Of a stretch of 64,000 nt of DNA, positions 47,798 to 59,841 are shown in pieces (position 1 is the stretch's first letter; the number at the start of each line of letters is the position of its first letter). Under the pieces are notes generated by a model. That model ran no database searches. It worked only from the letters and a program-made list of their open reading frames with translations, and was not told where the DNA came from. The translations under genes and the position numbers were made by a program. This DNA is from Phoronis australis (Eukaryota; Phoronida; Phoronidae), in contig NMRA01000043.1 in the NCBI GenBank assembly GCA_002633005.1, forward strand, positions 1,264,949 to 1,328,948, read 5' to 3'.

Positions 47798-48199
47798 CCG
47801 GTTACATGAAACACTGAGTTCCAAATAGGGACTCAACCAAGTTCCCAATGTCTTTTTGCGCATTTGTATCTTTATGGACACACATGCAGATGCATCCTTA
47901 TTATGAGCTCCTCTTTGATTAATGACATTTTCTAATAATTGAACAACTTTGAGCCCACACAGAGTTAGTTCCATTGAAAATAAATAGGGACTCACTCCTT
48001 AAGTTGGGGGTGCTGCATGAAAAGATCCCTATATATTTTCGATAATATTGACAGTTCAACATAGAATTCACTCTCGACTTGTATCAATTAAAGTCAAAAG
48101 TTGACTTAGTAATGAAACTAAAACAAGTCAAGAAAGGAAGGCCAAAAATACGCAGTGAGGGACATAGTTGAGTCTCTATATTTGGTACTGTTTCATGCC
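47798..48199. mobile_element. MITE-like element, copy A
   Basis: It begins CCGGTTACATGAAAC and ends GTTTCATGCC, inverted termini. It shares internal words with the copy at 60579-61047: GCATGAAAAGATCCCTA, AATATTGACA, TCACTCTCGA and GAAACTAAAACA. It has no coding capacity. Repetition, inverted ends and small size fit a non-autonomous DNA transposon of unknown superfamily. Confidence 0.65.
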
Positions 48200-49900
48200 C
48201 CCCCCCCCCCGCCTTGAAAAGGCGCTACGGGGACGCCAAAGCTACGCTTTGAGAGCGTCGAATCACAAAATTTACTGCTTTAAGCTGCATGTATAAAATT
48301 TCCAGTTTCCTTGTGTTGACCGTGTGTCCAGTATTTTTTTTTTATTAAAATAATTGTTGCTTTTACTTAACACGCGATGAGCTGCCTGGCGCCGGATTAG
48401 CGCGTGAGAAATACGACACAGAACCTCTTCGCCTTTTGCCTTTGAGAAAAACAATTTAACTCAGGTATTCAGCGGACCACTAAGAAATTCTCGGTTCGAT
48501 CAGTAGGTTGGAAACATGAATTCAAATACTTCGATCTGCTTCTTAATTTATGTATCTCGCAATTTCAGTTCGATGGCGACCGAAAAAAGTCTGGTTCCGA
48601 GAACAAATAAGGTCTTGCATGATGAAACATTTCTCTTAAATTGGCTATAGCGAATCAGAAGCAGGTTCTATTAGTTGGGACCAAGGGTCATCAAACTCAT
48701 CCAGGGCGGATCCAGGATTTTGAGTTGAGGGGGGGCAGGGCAGAGTATTAGTTATGGTTTTGCCCGTCAGACATTTGCACACCAGAACTTCCAAATGGAA
48801 TCTAGGTAGTGGGGCCATGGCCCCTTTGTCCCCCCCCCCGGCCCCCAAATCCCCCACTGAGGACAAATCCCATGATGCTAACAAGTCGCTCGATGTACTA
48901 ACCTACTTGCAGCATACAGCACTGCTCAGTTGAATCACCAGTGACAACACCCTATATTCCTTGAATTTCTCCGCCCCAGTTTGAAACGGGTACTGAATGC
49001 GCCCATTAGTAGCAAAAATGACAGCAATGATGAAACATGCGACAAGGTGGTTGAAAGGGTAATATACAAGCACTGAACGTCAAATAATAATTTAAGCATC
49101 AGTACGTATGACCAAGGAATACAATCGAATCAGCATTCACAAGCCCAAACTATAATATAGCAGTATCCACGTACGATGAATTGAACAGAGAAAACAATTA
49201 CTTTGGCACGATGTTAGGTCGTCAAAACAATGCAACGTACATGTAATAACTGAACTAGGCACCCAAAGCGCAGGTTTGAGACATTTTCATTTACATAATC
49301 TACTAAAAGTAATTTTAGGCCGATTTCCCGAAAGCAAGTGCGCTTACATGAACAGCAACGGGGAGAGAAGAGCATGCCAGACGGGACTTCAGTTCCTACG
49401 TCGGGGGGTTTGGAGGACCTCCGGCCAAAAAATTCATCGTGTCACTCCAATAACGTGAACTACGTTTCATTCCAGTGATAGTCTCAGTGTTACAGTTTGT
49501 GCACTCCAAAGGCAAATTAAGAACTCATTGTTTACGGTTGTCGCGCAGTGACTTGAAATCATGAGCGGCACCTTGTACTGGGGCCAACACAGTGTACAAA
49601 GGCATTGACATCAAACCGTTTTACCTCGGCACTGATCTCAGAGATCGAGCGCGAGTTTTCTACAAAACTTTATTCTTTATCAAAAATGCTCATCAGACAT
49701 AACTATTCTTTGAATGTGTTATCAAAGCTACCATAAGGACTGAACGTTGTGTGATTCATAAATAATGGACTTCCAAGTTCCTCAAACTACCACCCTTGTA
49801 GTGGCGGTCAGTGGTATGCTATATAGTGTTTTTTATTTTTTATCTCACATTTTTGTTAGTTTTAATTTGCTATCATCAGCTTTCCAGACCAATTTGTAAT
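48200..49900. other. Intergenic, no gene recognised
   Basis: Starts with a C run and short hairpins at 48211-48260 (GCCTTGAAAAGGC). A low-copy-looking block at 48695-48850 has GGCGGATCCAGGATTTTGAG and flanking G and C runs, words that I associate with an interspersed repeat in marine invertebrates. No coding region is supported. Confidence 0.4.
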
Positions 49901-51777
49901 CCAATCTACTTCCCGCGTGATTAATCGACAGTCTGTGCCGGATTTATAAGCATCGTCCCTCCACCAGAGAAAACTGACCTTCTGAAAAGGGACCCAAATC
50001 ATCAAGAATAAAAGTCAGTTAATTTCATCATCGGGTGACCCACAAAAAATTGTACGATTTCTCGAAAAATGGAGGCAGTTGATTCCCCCATTGGATCCCC
50101 TCCATGCATGAGCGAACCCCTGGAAGGAAAATGTGCAATTCAAAAACAAGAAAACATCAAAAGTGGTCATGTACGCCATCGATTGGTCCTTTCCAAGTCC
50201 TGGGCCCTCCTACATGAAAGGGTATGTATGATTTTAAAAATAAGACTAAAATGAGTAACTAAGTTTTGGCAGCGACTGCCGATAGGCGGCGACACTTCAA
50301 ACATACTCGTTGGTTCCCTGCGTGCAATTAGGTGGTAGCCAGTTGCCGACTTGGCTAGGCACAACCAGCGAGCCAAACATACAGCGAAACGTGTAGAAGG
50401 GAGAAAATTCAAGATTTTAATGTTAGGGAAAAACTTTGTCAGCGATATCCAGCGCCATAGTATATTTTTAGAGAATCCAAAACTTCGTTACTCAAGAGAT
50501 CCGTCGAGGGATGACATAACAAACTGTCGCTCGCTTTTCCATTTTTCAAAATATTTCCTTTTAATGCGTTCCATGATGAAAGGGGCACTGGTAATAATAA
50601 CAACGATAAATTTTCTAAGTATATGGGCTCCCTAAAACATGTTAATCAAAAGCATCGCAACATCAATTCAGGCACATTGCTTGAACTGAGAGTGCAATAG
50701 TAAAACACGGAGAGCCATAGTATAGTTTGAAGAACTTGAAGGTCATTTTGTAAATTATCAAAAAAATCCCGACAGTTTTATACATAAGAATATCGACTAT
50801 TTTGCCTAAAAAAATCTAAGAACGCTAGGTATTCTCACCAGGATTCAAATTGGGCCGCGTTGAAACGACAAATGATGCCATTTGAAACGTTGAGCTACAG
50901 ATTCAGTAAAAAATAACCAGTCGACATTTTACGGGTTGACAGAAACCACTTCAAGTTACTAAATAGTCTCGATTTATGTGACAACCAATGAAAAATTAAA
51001 TATGGTGGCTCAAAAGTTGTTCGGTGGTGATTAAATTAGGGTGCAGGAATTCAAATTTGAAAGTGGTGACCCAAAAAGCGGGGTCAGAGTGCACTGGATA
51101 TTCATTTTGAGATCACTTCGTTATTTACGCTATCCATAGTTTATGGTGAAGAAGCGTTTGTTCTCAAAACTCGCTGTGCACCAAATTCGTGGGAGTACGT
51201 CAGTCTAACGAATTATCAATAAATTTTACGGATTTCAAAGTTTTCAAGATGTTTACTATCGTTAAAGGCAATCCGTTGAAAGCCTGGTGACGACATGGTA
51301 CCGAAAACAACGATCGTGGGTAAAAAACACTGACGACCTCTGGGCAGCAGGGTTTGATGCGAAGTAGAATTTGTCTATGCCCCTCCAATAACATTTGTCT
51401 TCTGGGCCCGAAACTGTATAATGCAGAGCCGGGTTTTTATTTTTTTCTCGGATACACCGGCAACATCCATGTAGATCAACTCGCCGGCTACGTTTTTGAA
51501 CCTGTGTAAGCGCATACTTATGACGTATGAGCTTGACCTTTCGATCACAAATTTATATTTGCCTAGCTTCATATTCATAAAATCAGTTCAACCAAAATTC
51601 TTCCTAAGGGAATGCCATCGGCATTCTTCACACAAATCCAATTATCAGCGTTAACATATCGCAGTGTATTTATGAATTTACACATGGTGACCAATTGAAC
51701 AAACTCTCCAACACTACCGCGGTACCTTTAACGACCATCATGAACAAAATACAGAACAAGTAAAAATTAAGTCAATC
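49901..51777. other. Intergenic, no gene recognised
   Basis: A short phrase GGTTCCCTGCGTGC with AGGTGG near 50310 repeats one at about 47712, suggesting scattered repeat fragments. A tRNA-like minus-strand stretch at 50832-50900 has a weak A-box and B-box. I saw no supported coding exon. Confidence 0.4.
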
Positions 51778-52797
51778 ACTGTAATTTGCCTACTTGAGTT
51801 AGCGGCGCTGCGTCCGTCTCTCACGGACTTCAGCTTGGCTAGTGATGTTTTTATCGTTTTGGCCAATAGGTGACGTTTTAAACAGTCGACGTGGTATCGA
51901 TGTGATGTAATGGGGAAACCAAGCGCGGCCTTTTCGCGATCCAGACAGGAACCGTAAGTGTGACAGTTGGTTTATTCCTATAAATCTGAAAATTTAGAAC
52001 ATTTATTTTGGGATTGTTTTTTGTTAAGCCTTTTTGTAAAAGAATAGCTGAATATTATATTCACGCAAAAATGTCGATATATCGATAGATTTTCAGACTG
52101 TCGTATTTGGTCGGTAAAATTGGAAAGCGAATGAATTGTTGAATCTTATTATCATTCTTTTGGCCAAAAAGCATACGTAGTGTAGAAAGCTGAAAGTAGA
52201 TCTTCCATCTATAACACTTTTCAAAAACGAATTAGAAATTAAGTTCACATTCGAAAGATATAATTATTGTAAAAATGATTAGGAGACATAGGCCTATTTC
52301 CTCAAAGATGGTCTGTTTTTTCCTCTTTAAAAAGAAACTACAGATAAGAAAAGTACATTTGGTGTTTTTGGTTTGTGAAATTGAGTTCTCGGTGAAATGT
52401 GTGCATGCATGTCTGAGTGATGTGTCATTGGGGATTTCTGTCTTTGTACTGTGTTATTATTGTTTCAATTCAATAAATGTTAAAAAGTGTGTCGGACAGT
52501 TAGAACCTTAACCCACGTTATTTATTCTGGGAGGGGCGCTCGATGCGTTCGTGGAGAGATTCTTTTGGCACCTCTGCTGAACCAAAGAGCTCTCCACGAA
52601 CGCTTAAAGCACCCGTCTATGAATAAACAAGGTTAATAAAGTTCCAACTATCTCACTTAGTGTATTTACTCGATGCTGCGTCATCTGGGTAAATCGCCAC
52701 CTATTGGCCAGAACGATAATAATACACCATCTAAGTAGAAGTACGTGAGAGACGGACGCAACGTTGCTAACGCGAGTAAGCAAATTCCAGTATTTGT
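51778..52797. mobile_element. Foldback or MITE-like element with ~100-bp inverted ends
   Basis: The left arm (about 51778-51877) and the inverted right arm (about 52697-52797) share AATTTGC, CGTCCGTCTCTCACG and GGCCAATAGGTG in the same order, diverged by eye to perhaps 75 percent. The outer ends are ACTGTAATTTGC and ACTGGAATTTGC. No clear target duplication is visible. The interior carries no gene that I can support, but contains a nested hairpin at 52504-52636. Confidence 0.7.
52504..52636. repeat. Nested hairpin with a 14-bp perfect core stem
   Basis: GCGTTCGTGGAGAG at about 52535 pairs perfectly with CTCTCCACGAACGC at about 52590. Outer arms TTAACC/TTTATTC and GAATAAAC/GGTTAA extend the stem with mismatches. 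It could be a smaller element inserted in the foldback element, or its own centre. Confidence 0.7.
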
Positions 52798-53744
52798 TTA
52801 ATTTTTTCTGTATTTTGTTACCTCAACTGGATGTCTCTAAACTTTCATGTTTTGATCATCATGAATATTACAGGTAATACAAACCCTGTGAATTAAAAAA
52901 ACATACCCAGCGACTGAAATCAAAGCATAAAACTGAGACGCGATGTCTGTTTCCACGAAGGCCTTCGTCGTTATTCGATCGGAACGCAGTACGTACAGTA
53001 CAACTAGACTCACGATTAAACAAACGATAACTACGACTAAAAAACTTGGTACCGGCCTGACACCTCGTGTTCTTCTGCTTGCTCGTGTATAAGGGGCTAC
53101 AGGTTTTCGTCCGCTTTTTCATGTTTGCAGGGACTGGATTGAGTGCATGCCTTTCATTCCCCGTTTGGTTCGTTAGAAGACAGTCCCGTTCTGGTACAGT
53201 GGAGTCACCTTACTGCCATACCGCATACCCGTAAAAACGCAGATATTGTCATTGAAAAATGAGCAAAATTTGATTCTCACCTAGTTATTATGACATGCAC
53301 CTCCGCTTTTCTATCTGAAAACCAACTTCATTCCTTATGCAAAATTCCTGTGTTCATTTGCATTATCGGTAAAAAAATAGCGAATTCCTTTCTCATTCTC
53401 ATCGAGATTAAAGAAAAATGATGATTTCGAACTACACGAAGTATCACATGACTAATTTAATAATGAATGAGAACTCGATATATATAAGTTCTCCGCATTG
53501 AATATTTGTACAGGAACGCGTCTACCACTGAGCCTATAACTATCATCTTGCCCTAAGTTGAGTTCCGTATACACAAGAATCTCGCTAGTAAAGCTAGTGC
53601 GGTTACGTTCTTCGCTTGCAGTGCATGGTGATATCTCGTGAAGTCGTGGGTGGTCTTGCGTTCTTGCGAGGTTCCCTCGTCCACGGAAAGCTACCCGGCC
53701 TGCTCCACGCAGCAACGATAGTCTCTAAGTCGGAACCCGCTTAA

Positions 53745-53900
53745 TAGTCCAGTCATTCTAGGGCTCCAGAGGGCCCAACCTAGAAAAAATTGCAACAGAA
53801 GGTTTTTTTGCATAAATGGCATCTTCAAACATCCCTTGGTGTCAGAAAAAAAATCTACCGAAATCGGAGTGGCGGAAGTCGGTTTTTCAAGATGGCGGAA
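53745..53900 (+). repeat. Left terminal inverted repeat of the 5-kb transposon
   Basis: Pairs with 58550-58708. After the 16-bp perfect tip there is a short diverged block, then TTGCAACAGAAGG, then GTCAGAAAAAAAATCTACCG and AAGATGGCGG. Confidence 0.8.
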
Positions 53901-54851
53901 AAATGGCCGACAAAACCGGTGATTACTGTTTTCTGGCATATTACTCTTATGAAACAGCTAAAAATAAAACAATAAAGTTTGTCATTGATTATATACTTTT
54001 CATAACAGGCATACCAATCAAAAGATGCCAATTTTCCGTAACATAAAACCAATATGGCCGACAAAATGGCGGCCGAAAGGGCAATTTGGTACATGTTGCA
54101 AGATTTCTTTTCATATTTTGCCCTGAAAATGGCAAAAGTTTTATTCTTTTGTAAGTTAGACAATTTAAAATATCTGTACCTTACAATTGGTCACTGGTTT
54201 GCGAGAAAAAAATCAAGATGGCTGGCAAAATGGCCGCCAAAATGGCTGCCAATTCACAAACCCCAATTTACCGCATTTACTTTCTGCAAACTTTGTTTGT
54301 AACCTGATACGCATTTGCACAAAAACAACTTACAATCTACAGTCAGGGTTAATGAGTTGACTGTTTCTATAATTTCTTTTTAAGATTTATATACTAAATG
54401 TGGAATTTTAATCACAATTTAGATTATATAACATAAAAATTGGTGTGTTTTTCAGAAAAGGCTTTAGTTAAATTTTTATTATAAATTTCACAAACTCTAT
54501 TATTTTTCTGTAAAATATATTCATTTGAGGTATCAAAAATAATATTTGTTAGAAAAACATGTTAATCTGGTGGAGTTATTAGCTTATTCATTATACAAAC
54601 CCTTAATAAAATTGGGCTTGAAGTGGCTTCTTTCTCTGCTATTGGAGATATTATTAGTTGTTCCCAAGCATCGATTTCGTCTGCTGCTGGCATGTATTGA
54701 GAATTAGCTGCTGATTTCACCTGAATTTGATGAAAAGCAAATAGGATTGTGTAACAAAAAGTTATTAATTACATTTTAATAGTTAGGACCCACAATTTGG
54801 TTAATATGCATGATTTTTATAAATAAATTCAACTGATTTTAGAGGAAATTA

Positions 54852-57600
54852 GTGCCTGCAAACAAAACGATAGTGATCTGCTGTCACTTGTTCTTAGCCA
54901 GGCTTGGAAGATTTCATACTGAGATAAGCTTTCTGAGATGTATTGGATACATAATTTCAGGCACAGTGCTTCAAGAAGTTCTTGAGACGGTGCATGCATC
55001 AAACAGTGTGATCCTTATGTTAAATGGAAGAAGTGTGGATAGAGCAGTGAGGGGGCATATGTTGGTAGACTCAGCACTGAATGCTATCATAAAAGCCAGA
55101 ACATTCAACATCCCACTTCCAAATATTGACAGATCAAGTAACGCCAATCCAAAACCAATGAAGAAATAAATTCAGGTTCTTCAGAAATTCCAGGAGTCCG
55201 GAATGTCACCAATACAGAACACACAGATTATATGCCAAGAGGTGGAGCAGTTCAATGCTTGTACACAAATTTTGGCTCGTCAGAATTTGGAGACAGATTC
55301 TTCAGACATCTCAGACATCCCAACTGATCACATAACTAGATGTATACTATGGAGCATGCCATGTCCAGCCAGTGTCTTCTGATTCTGAACCTTGGATTAC
55401 AGTGGAATGCCCTCACGAGAGTTCACTTCTGGTTTCCGACCTAGTGCCATTGGTATATTCAAAAATGATTGAATCAGAGGATAGGTCTTCAGAATCCACA
55501 GTGACAGAGAATAGTTCGTCAGAAGAATCAATGGCCAATGATATTCTTCATGATGATGTGAGAGCTGGTCTGAAGAGGTATGATGATCTTATTGCTGGCA
55601 TGACGTCTGTGTGCGACGATGTATGCTCGTCGGAGTGTCTTGCGGGTATCCATAAAAAATCAAAGCACATAAATCAGACTTGTCCATGCAAAGTCCAATC
55701 ATTAGTCTTTGACTACAGTATATGAAGGTGATTGACATCCTTCGACTTTTTTAAAAGCAGAAATAACGTCAGATTGGGAGCTTCACCTAAAAGTAGTTTT
55801 TGAAATGCTGCCTTACTGTGCCGCTGCTGGTCACAACTCTTATGCAAAATCTTCATACATATACTTGACTGAAGCAGACGTAGCAACTCAAAGACACCCG
55901 TCCAGACGTCTACGGCCATCAAACCATAAGACAAAGTGACAGATTCTGGGCAGGCTTGTCATAATGAGATAAGACCTTGTAATTGAACAAATACTCATGA
56001 AAAGCATTAAAACAACAGGAGGTTTAACTTGAAGTTTCGAAATGGGAGATACACAGAGTGCACTGTGGCTGCTTTCCTTGCCGGCATGCTCAAGTATAAA
56101 TGGTGCCATGCAGACTATGACAAACTTGAGTTGTGAAACAAGTCAGCAGCATAAAGAATGTACCCAGGCAAGACAGTCGCGTGACGACAAAGACATCTGC
56201 AGCATTGTTGAATTCATGCTGCTAACAGTAATTTTACACAAGTGGATCCACGACTGCTATTTCAGCGAATCCTGACAGCTGCAAAAGACAACAGTAAAAG
56301 TTCATCAAGCCTTTTGAAGTTTGAGCTGTGTGTTGGTTCCCCTGTTCTTTTTGATACATTTGGTCTTCCCCGAGTCGCTAATAAATCAATATGAGCTGAT
56401 GCACTCTGGTCCAGTGGAGGACTACCTGAGGATTTCAATTTCCAGCAAACACGGTGATGCATGTAATCGACGGCGGTTCTTTCCTTCACCGTATTCCATG
56501 GCCTAGAGGTGCAACGTATCAGTCATTTGGTAGAGCTTATGTGGATTACATCAGCAAGTGCACCCAGCCTATTGTTGTTTTTGATGGTTACTGAGATGGA
56601 CCATCAACTAAAGATGTCTTTCATGTTCGAAGACTGGGTGGGGTGGTTGGAACTGAAGTTCACTTCAATGGTGACATGGTGATCAAGTAAAAAAGGAACA
56701 TTTTTGGCAAAAAGCAAAAACAAACGATTCACTCACTTCTTGTCAAGTTTGCTAGGAAATGCTGGTTGCACAGTGGTACAAGCTCAAGGTGACACAGATG
56801 TTTTAATTGTAGAAACAGCAGTAGAGAACGCAGCACAAGGTCCAACTACCCTTATTGCAGACGATACAGACTTGTTGGTTCTTTTGCGTTACCATGCTAC
56901 TTCACAACAAATTTCATGTTCATGAAATTTGACAAGAGACACCAAAGCAAGAGGAGAGTCTGGGACATCAAGGAACTACAGTTGTCTCTTGGTGCCGAAA
57001 CTTGCGCAGTTTTGCCATTTGCGCATGCAATAGGTGGTTGCAACACAACATTACAGCTGTTCGGTATTAGCAAAGGCTCTCCCATTCAAGAAACTGCGTG
57101 ATCGAGAATTCTGCAAAAACTCTGGTAAGAGTATTCACTAGACACATGCAGCTGAAGCAAGACATATTTGAAGCTGGTAAGAGTTGTATCTGTGCTTCAT
57201 GGCGGTACTGGCTCTGGAAATTTGGATGACTTGCGATACAGGCAATTTGTGGATGAGGTGTCAGACTAGCCACAGTCCAAATACAGTCATTATCACCAAC
57301 TTTCTTCAGTAGCTAAATTCCGTGCTGCCGGGACATATTATCAAGAGCAAGAGCGGTCAATTTTCCGTGGCAGTGGCCTAGACTCGCTGTATTGGGGATG
57401 GATGATGGCAGGTGGAAAATTCATTCCCACGATGACGTACCATTCAGCAGCACCAGAGAACCTGCTGAAAGTAGTGAGATGCTCGGGTAAGACCAACTGC
57501 AGTTGCAAGAGATGTTCTTGCAGGAAGTTAGGATAGCCGTACTCGGTTGCATGTGGAGAATGCCGTGGTTTTAGCTGCAGCAATTCATTCCGAGTTGACA
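54852..57600 (+). pseudogene. Transposon protein remnant: PIN-like nuclease fold and CXC (tesmin/TSO1-like) domain
   Basis: Several frames are needed, so the gene is broken. In order: FLARLGRFHTEISFLRCIGY and LNGRSVDRAVRGHMLVDSAL (54890-55100); an acidic stretch (55372-55725); VIDGGSLL-like and VVFDGY, interrupted by a stop, then GPSTKDVFHVRRLGG (56460-56640); NKRFTHFLSSLLGNAGCTVV with GDTDVLIVETA and ADDTDLLVLL (56715-56895); PFAHAIGGCNTTLQLFGI (57015-57075); finally CSGKTNCSCKRCSCRKLG, a stop, and CGECRGFSCSN (57480-57580), the CXC zinc domain. The repeated acidic D-x-D patterns resemble PIN/FEN1-like metal-binding centres. I read it as an inactive relic. Confidence 0.75.
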
Positions 57601-57954
57601 GAGATTAGTTGTGTAAATACTGGTTGATTGTGTATAGATTCACTAGCATTTACAACTAACTGGAAGTGACACAGACAGTGTGGATAGTAGATCACTGAAT
57701 TAATTGCAGAGAGTTATTTTCAATACAGCATATTTTTTCAGGAGGAAAATGATCCTTCAGCTCAGGCAAACCTGATGTTTTTGACCCAAATAAGTTATTC
57801 GTTAAACCATCTTGAAAATGGTAGTCGTAATCATCAAGAGCCAGACAAAAATTATTGTAATGGATGTGCTGACTTAAAAAACTCAGGATATGGCGTGTCT
57901 CTGGAATCTGAAGTTCTTACACGAAGCAACTATTTGGTGGCCATCTTAGAAAAT

Positions 57955-58575
57955 GGTGGAAGTAATCATTAGAGCCAAACGCAATGAGTCTAAATGGATT
58001 AGCCGACCCAGAAAACCTATGATACTTGAAGCAAGGCGACACATTAATCTGTTTGTGCGAAGTTGTGCGATTCGGAATAGTTTTGAAGGCCATCTTTGAA
58101 AATGGCTGATGGTGTCACCACGGCCATGCAAAACTTTTCCAATGGATTTGTTGACCCACAAAAGATAGGTAAACATTTTTGAATTTTTACTCTATCACAT
58201 TCCACTCTCGAGTTATAATAATCATCTGCAAATCTGGCGGCCATTTTGTCCGCCATCTTGGAAATGGTGGAAGTAATCATTAGTGCCAAATGCAATGAGT
58301 CTCAATGGATTAGTCGACCCAGAAAACCTATGATGCGATGTTTGAAGCAAGACGACACACTAATCTGTTCGTGTGAAGTTGTGCGACTCAAGTAGATTTG
58401 GCGGCCATCTTGGAAAATGGCGGACGGTGTCACCACAGCCATGTAAAACCATTTCCAATGGATTTTTTGACCCACAAAACATAGGTAAACCTTTTTGAAT
58501 TTTTACTCTATCACATTCCACTCTTGAGTTATAGTGCGCATCAGAAAATCTGGCGGCCATTTTGTCCGCCATCTT
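57955..58575. repeat. Subterminal tandem duplication, 311-bp unit, two copies
   Basis: GGTGGAAGTAATCATTAG starts at 57955 and again at 58266. Both copies contain CGACCCAGAAAACCTATGAT, GTTGTGCGA, GGTGTCACCAC and ACTCTATCACATTCCACTCT. A more diverged partial copy precedes them (57780-57954). It lies inside the right end of the 5-kb transposon. Confidence 0.9.
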
Positions 58576-58708
58576 GAAAAACCAACTTCCGCCACTCCGA
58601 TTCCGGTAGACTTTTTTTTTGTCACTAAGGGGTGTGAAAGGATACGATTTATGCAATAAAACCTTCTGTTGCAATTTTTTCCGGGTTATCCGTAGAATGA
58701 CTGGACTA
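58550..58708 (-). repeat. Right terminal inverted repeat of the 5-kb transposon
   Basis: Reverse complement of the left end, with CTTCTGTTGCAATTTTTT and ATCTTGAAAAACCAACTTCC preserved. Confidence 0.8.
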
Positions 58709-59841
58709 TAATGGAGTATCCCGCTTCTCATAATTTACGTCGAAACCGAGGGTATGACATTAAGCGGCTACATCGTACCGGAATTTTCCTTGGGCATTTA
58801 TTCGGCATACTTTTCCGAATAAACTCCCATGGGCGTTTCATCGGGTGGGCTTATCTACAGAAAATCCCGGTACCACAAAATGTCGACATCGTAAACCTTT
58901 TGAATGTACCTTGAACTTGGCAAATAGGAAGAAAAGAAAGACAGCCCTATCGGCCCTAATTGATATCCCAAAAGCTAATTTACGTGGTCAAACAAATTAC
59001 AGACTGACTACGACAATACAACGATAAAATATGCCTACAGGCTGAAATTAATCCAGTATGTACTGAAAAGAGTTTTGGCTTTTCAAACTTCTTTCTCTTT
59101 CAAATTAGGTCAGTAGTGAATATGTAGAGAATAGTTCCACTGGATGTCTGTAACATAGCTCTTTGAAGTCACCATCACAGTCACTAGATGTTCACATGAA
59201 GCGCCTCCTAGAGGTAGACTAGTTTGCGTGCGTCCCAGTTTTTATGAATGGCCTCCATCCGAGTCTTTTCAGACCGTGCATTTCACCCGTCCATATTGTC
59301 ATGCACGAGAGGATAATATAACTGTCGCTGAAAAAGTGAACGCGTGAATTTGGAAGTCATTGACAGAATGACTGTCGTATAATGTGTGGTATGAGTTCAT
59401 TTTGCAATAGTTAACGGTAAACATATAAGCGTGTCGTGATCATGTTTAGTAGTTGACTGTGCCGACTACTTAGTTTTGACTTATCAACGTTCGTGTGAAT
59501 CTTACAGCACTTCTCGCCAACTCAAAATCACAATTTCCCCCAAACTCAACATCTCATTGGTGTGTTTCATGAATTTTGATGATAAACACCGCCCCCCGAT
59601 TGGGCGGACGACGTGGTGCGACTGACAGTAACGTGTTCTACCATAGACTGCATTATCCACGCGTGCATTTCAACACGTATGAACGACTGAAAGACACGCG
59701 TTCTCAAAAGAACACTATAGCGTTCCGTAAATTCCGTGTTGCCTCCGTCAGGTAGACAGACGTGTTAATGGGGTGAGTTTGACCGGTCGGAGACACTTTA
59801 GTTTTCCTGTTCTCCAGAAAAAAAAATCCCCGACAATGTCT
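58709..59841. other. Intergenic or 3' flank of the cysteine-rich peptide gene
   Basis: No supported gene. The minus strand carries AATAAA at about 58802-58797, a possible but distant poly(A) signal for the gene ending at 59842. Confidence 0.4.

Larger units (their letters stand above)
53745..58708. mobile_element. Decayed 5-kb DNA transposon with PIN-like/CXC protein remnants
   Basis: The ends are inverted: TAGTCCAGTCATTCTA at 53745-53760 and its complement at 58693-58708. Similarity continues inward over about 150 bp with words AAAAAATTGCAACAGAAGGT and GGAGTGGCGGAAGT. Inside is a broken plus-strand gene (about 54850-57600). Subterminal sequence at both ends is full of AAGATGGCGG / AAAATGGCGGCC motifs. 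The target duplication is ambiguous (TA or AT). I recognise the protein family from many invertebrate and fish transposons but cannot place it in a superfamily. Confidence 0.8.

Noticed and set aside
48645-48884. 79-residue minus-strand frame with a Gly-rich part
   Set aside because: It overlaps a block with G and C runs that looks like an interspersed repeat.
52275-52511. 78-residue frame inside the foldback element
   Set aside because: Hydrophobic but lacks homology or a plausible gene structure; runs into the nested hairpin.
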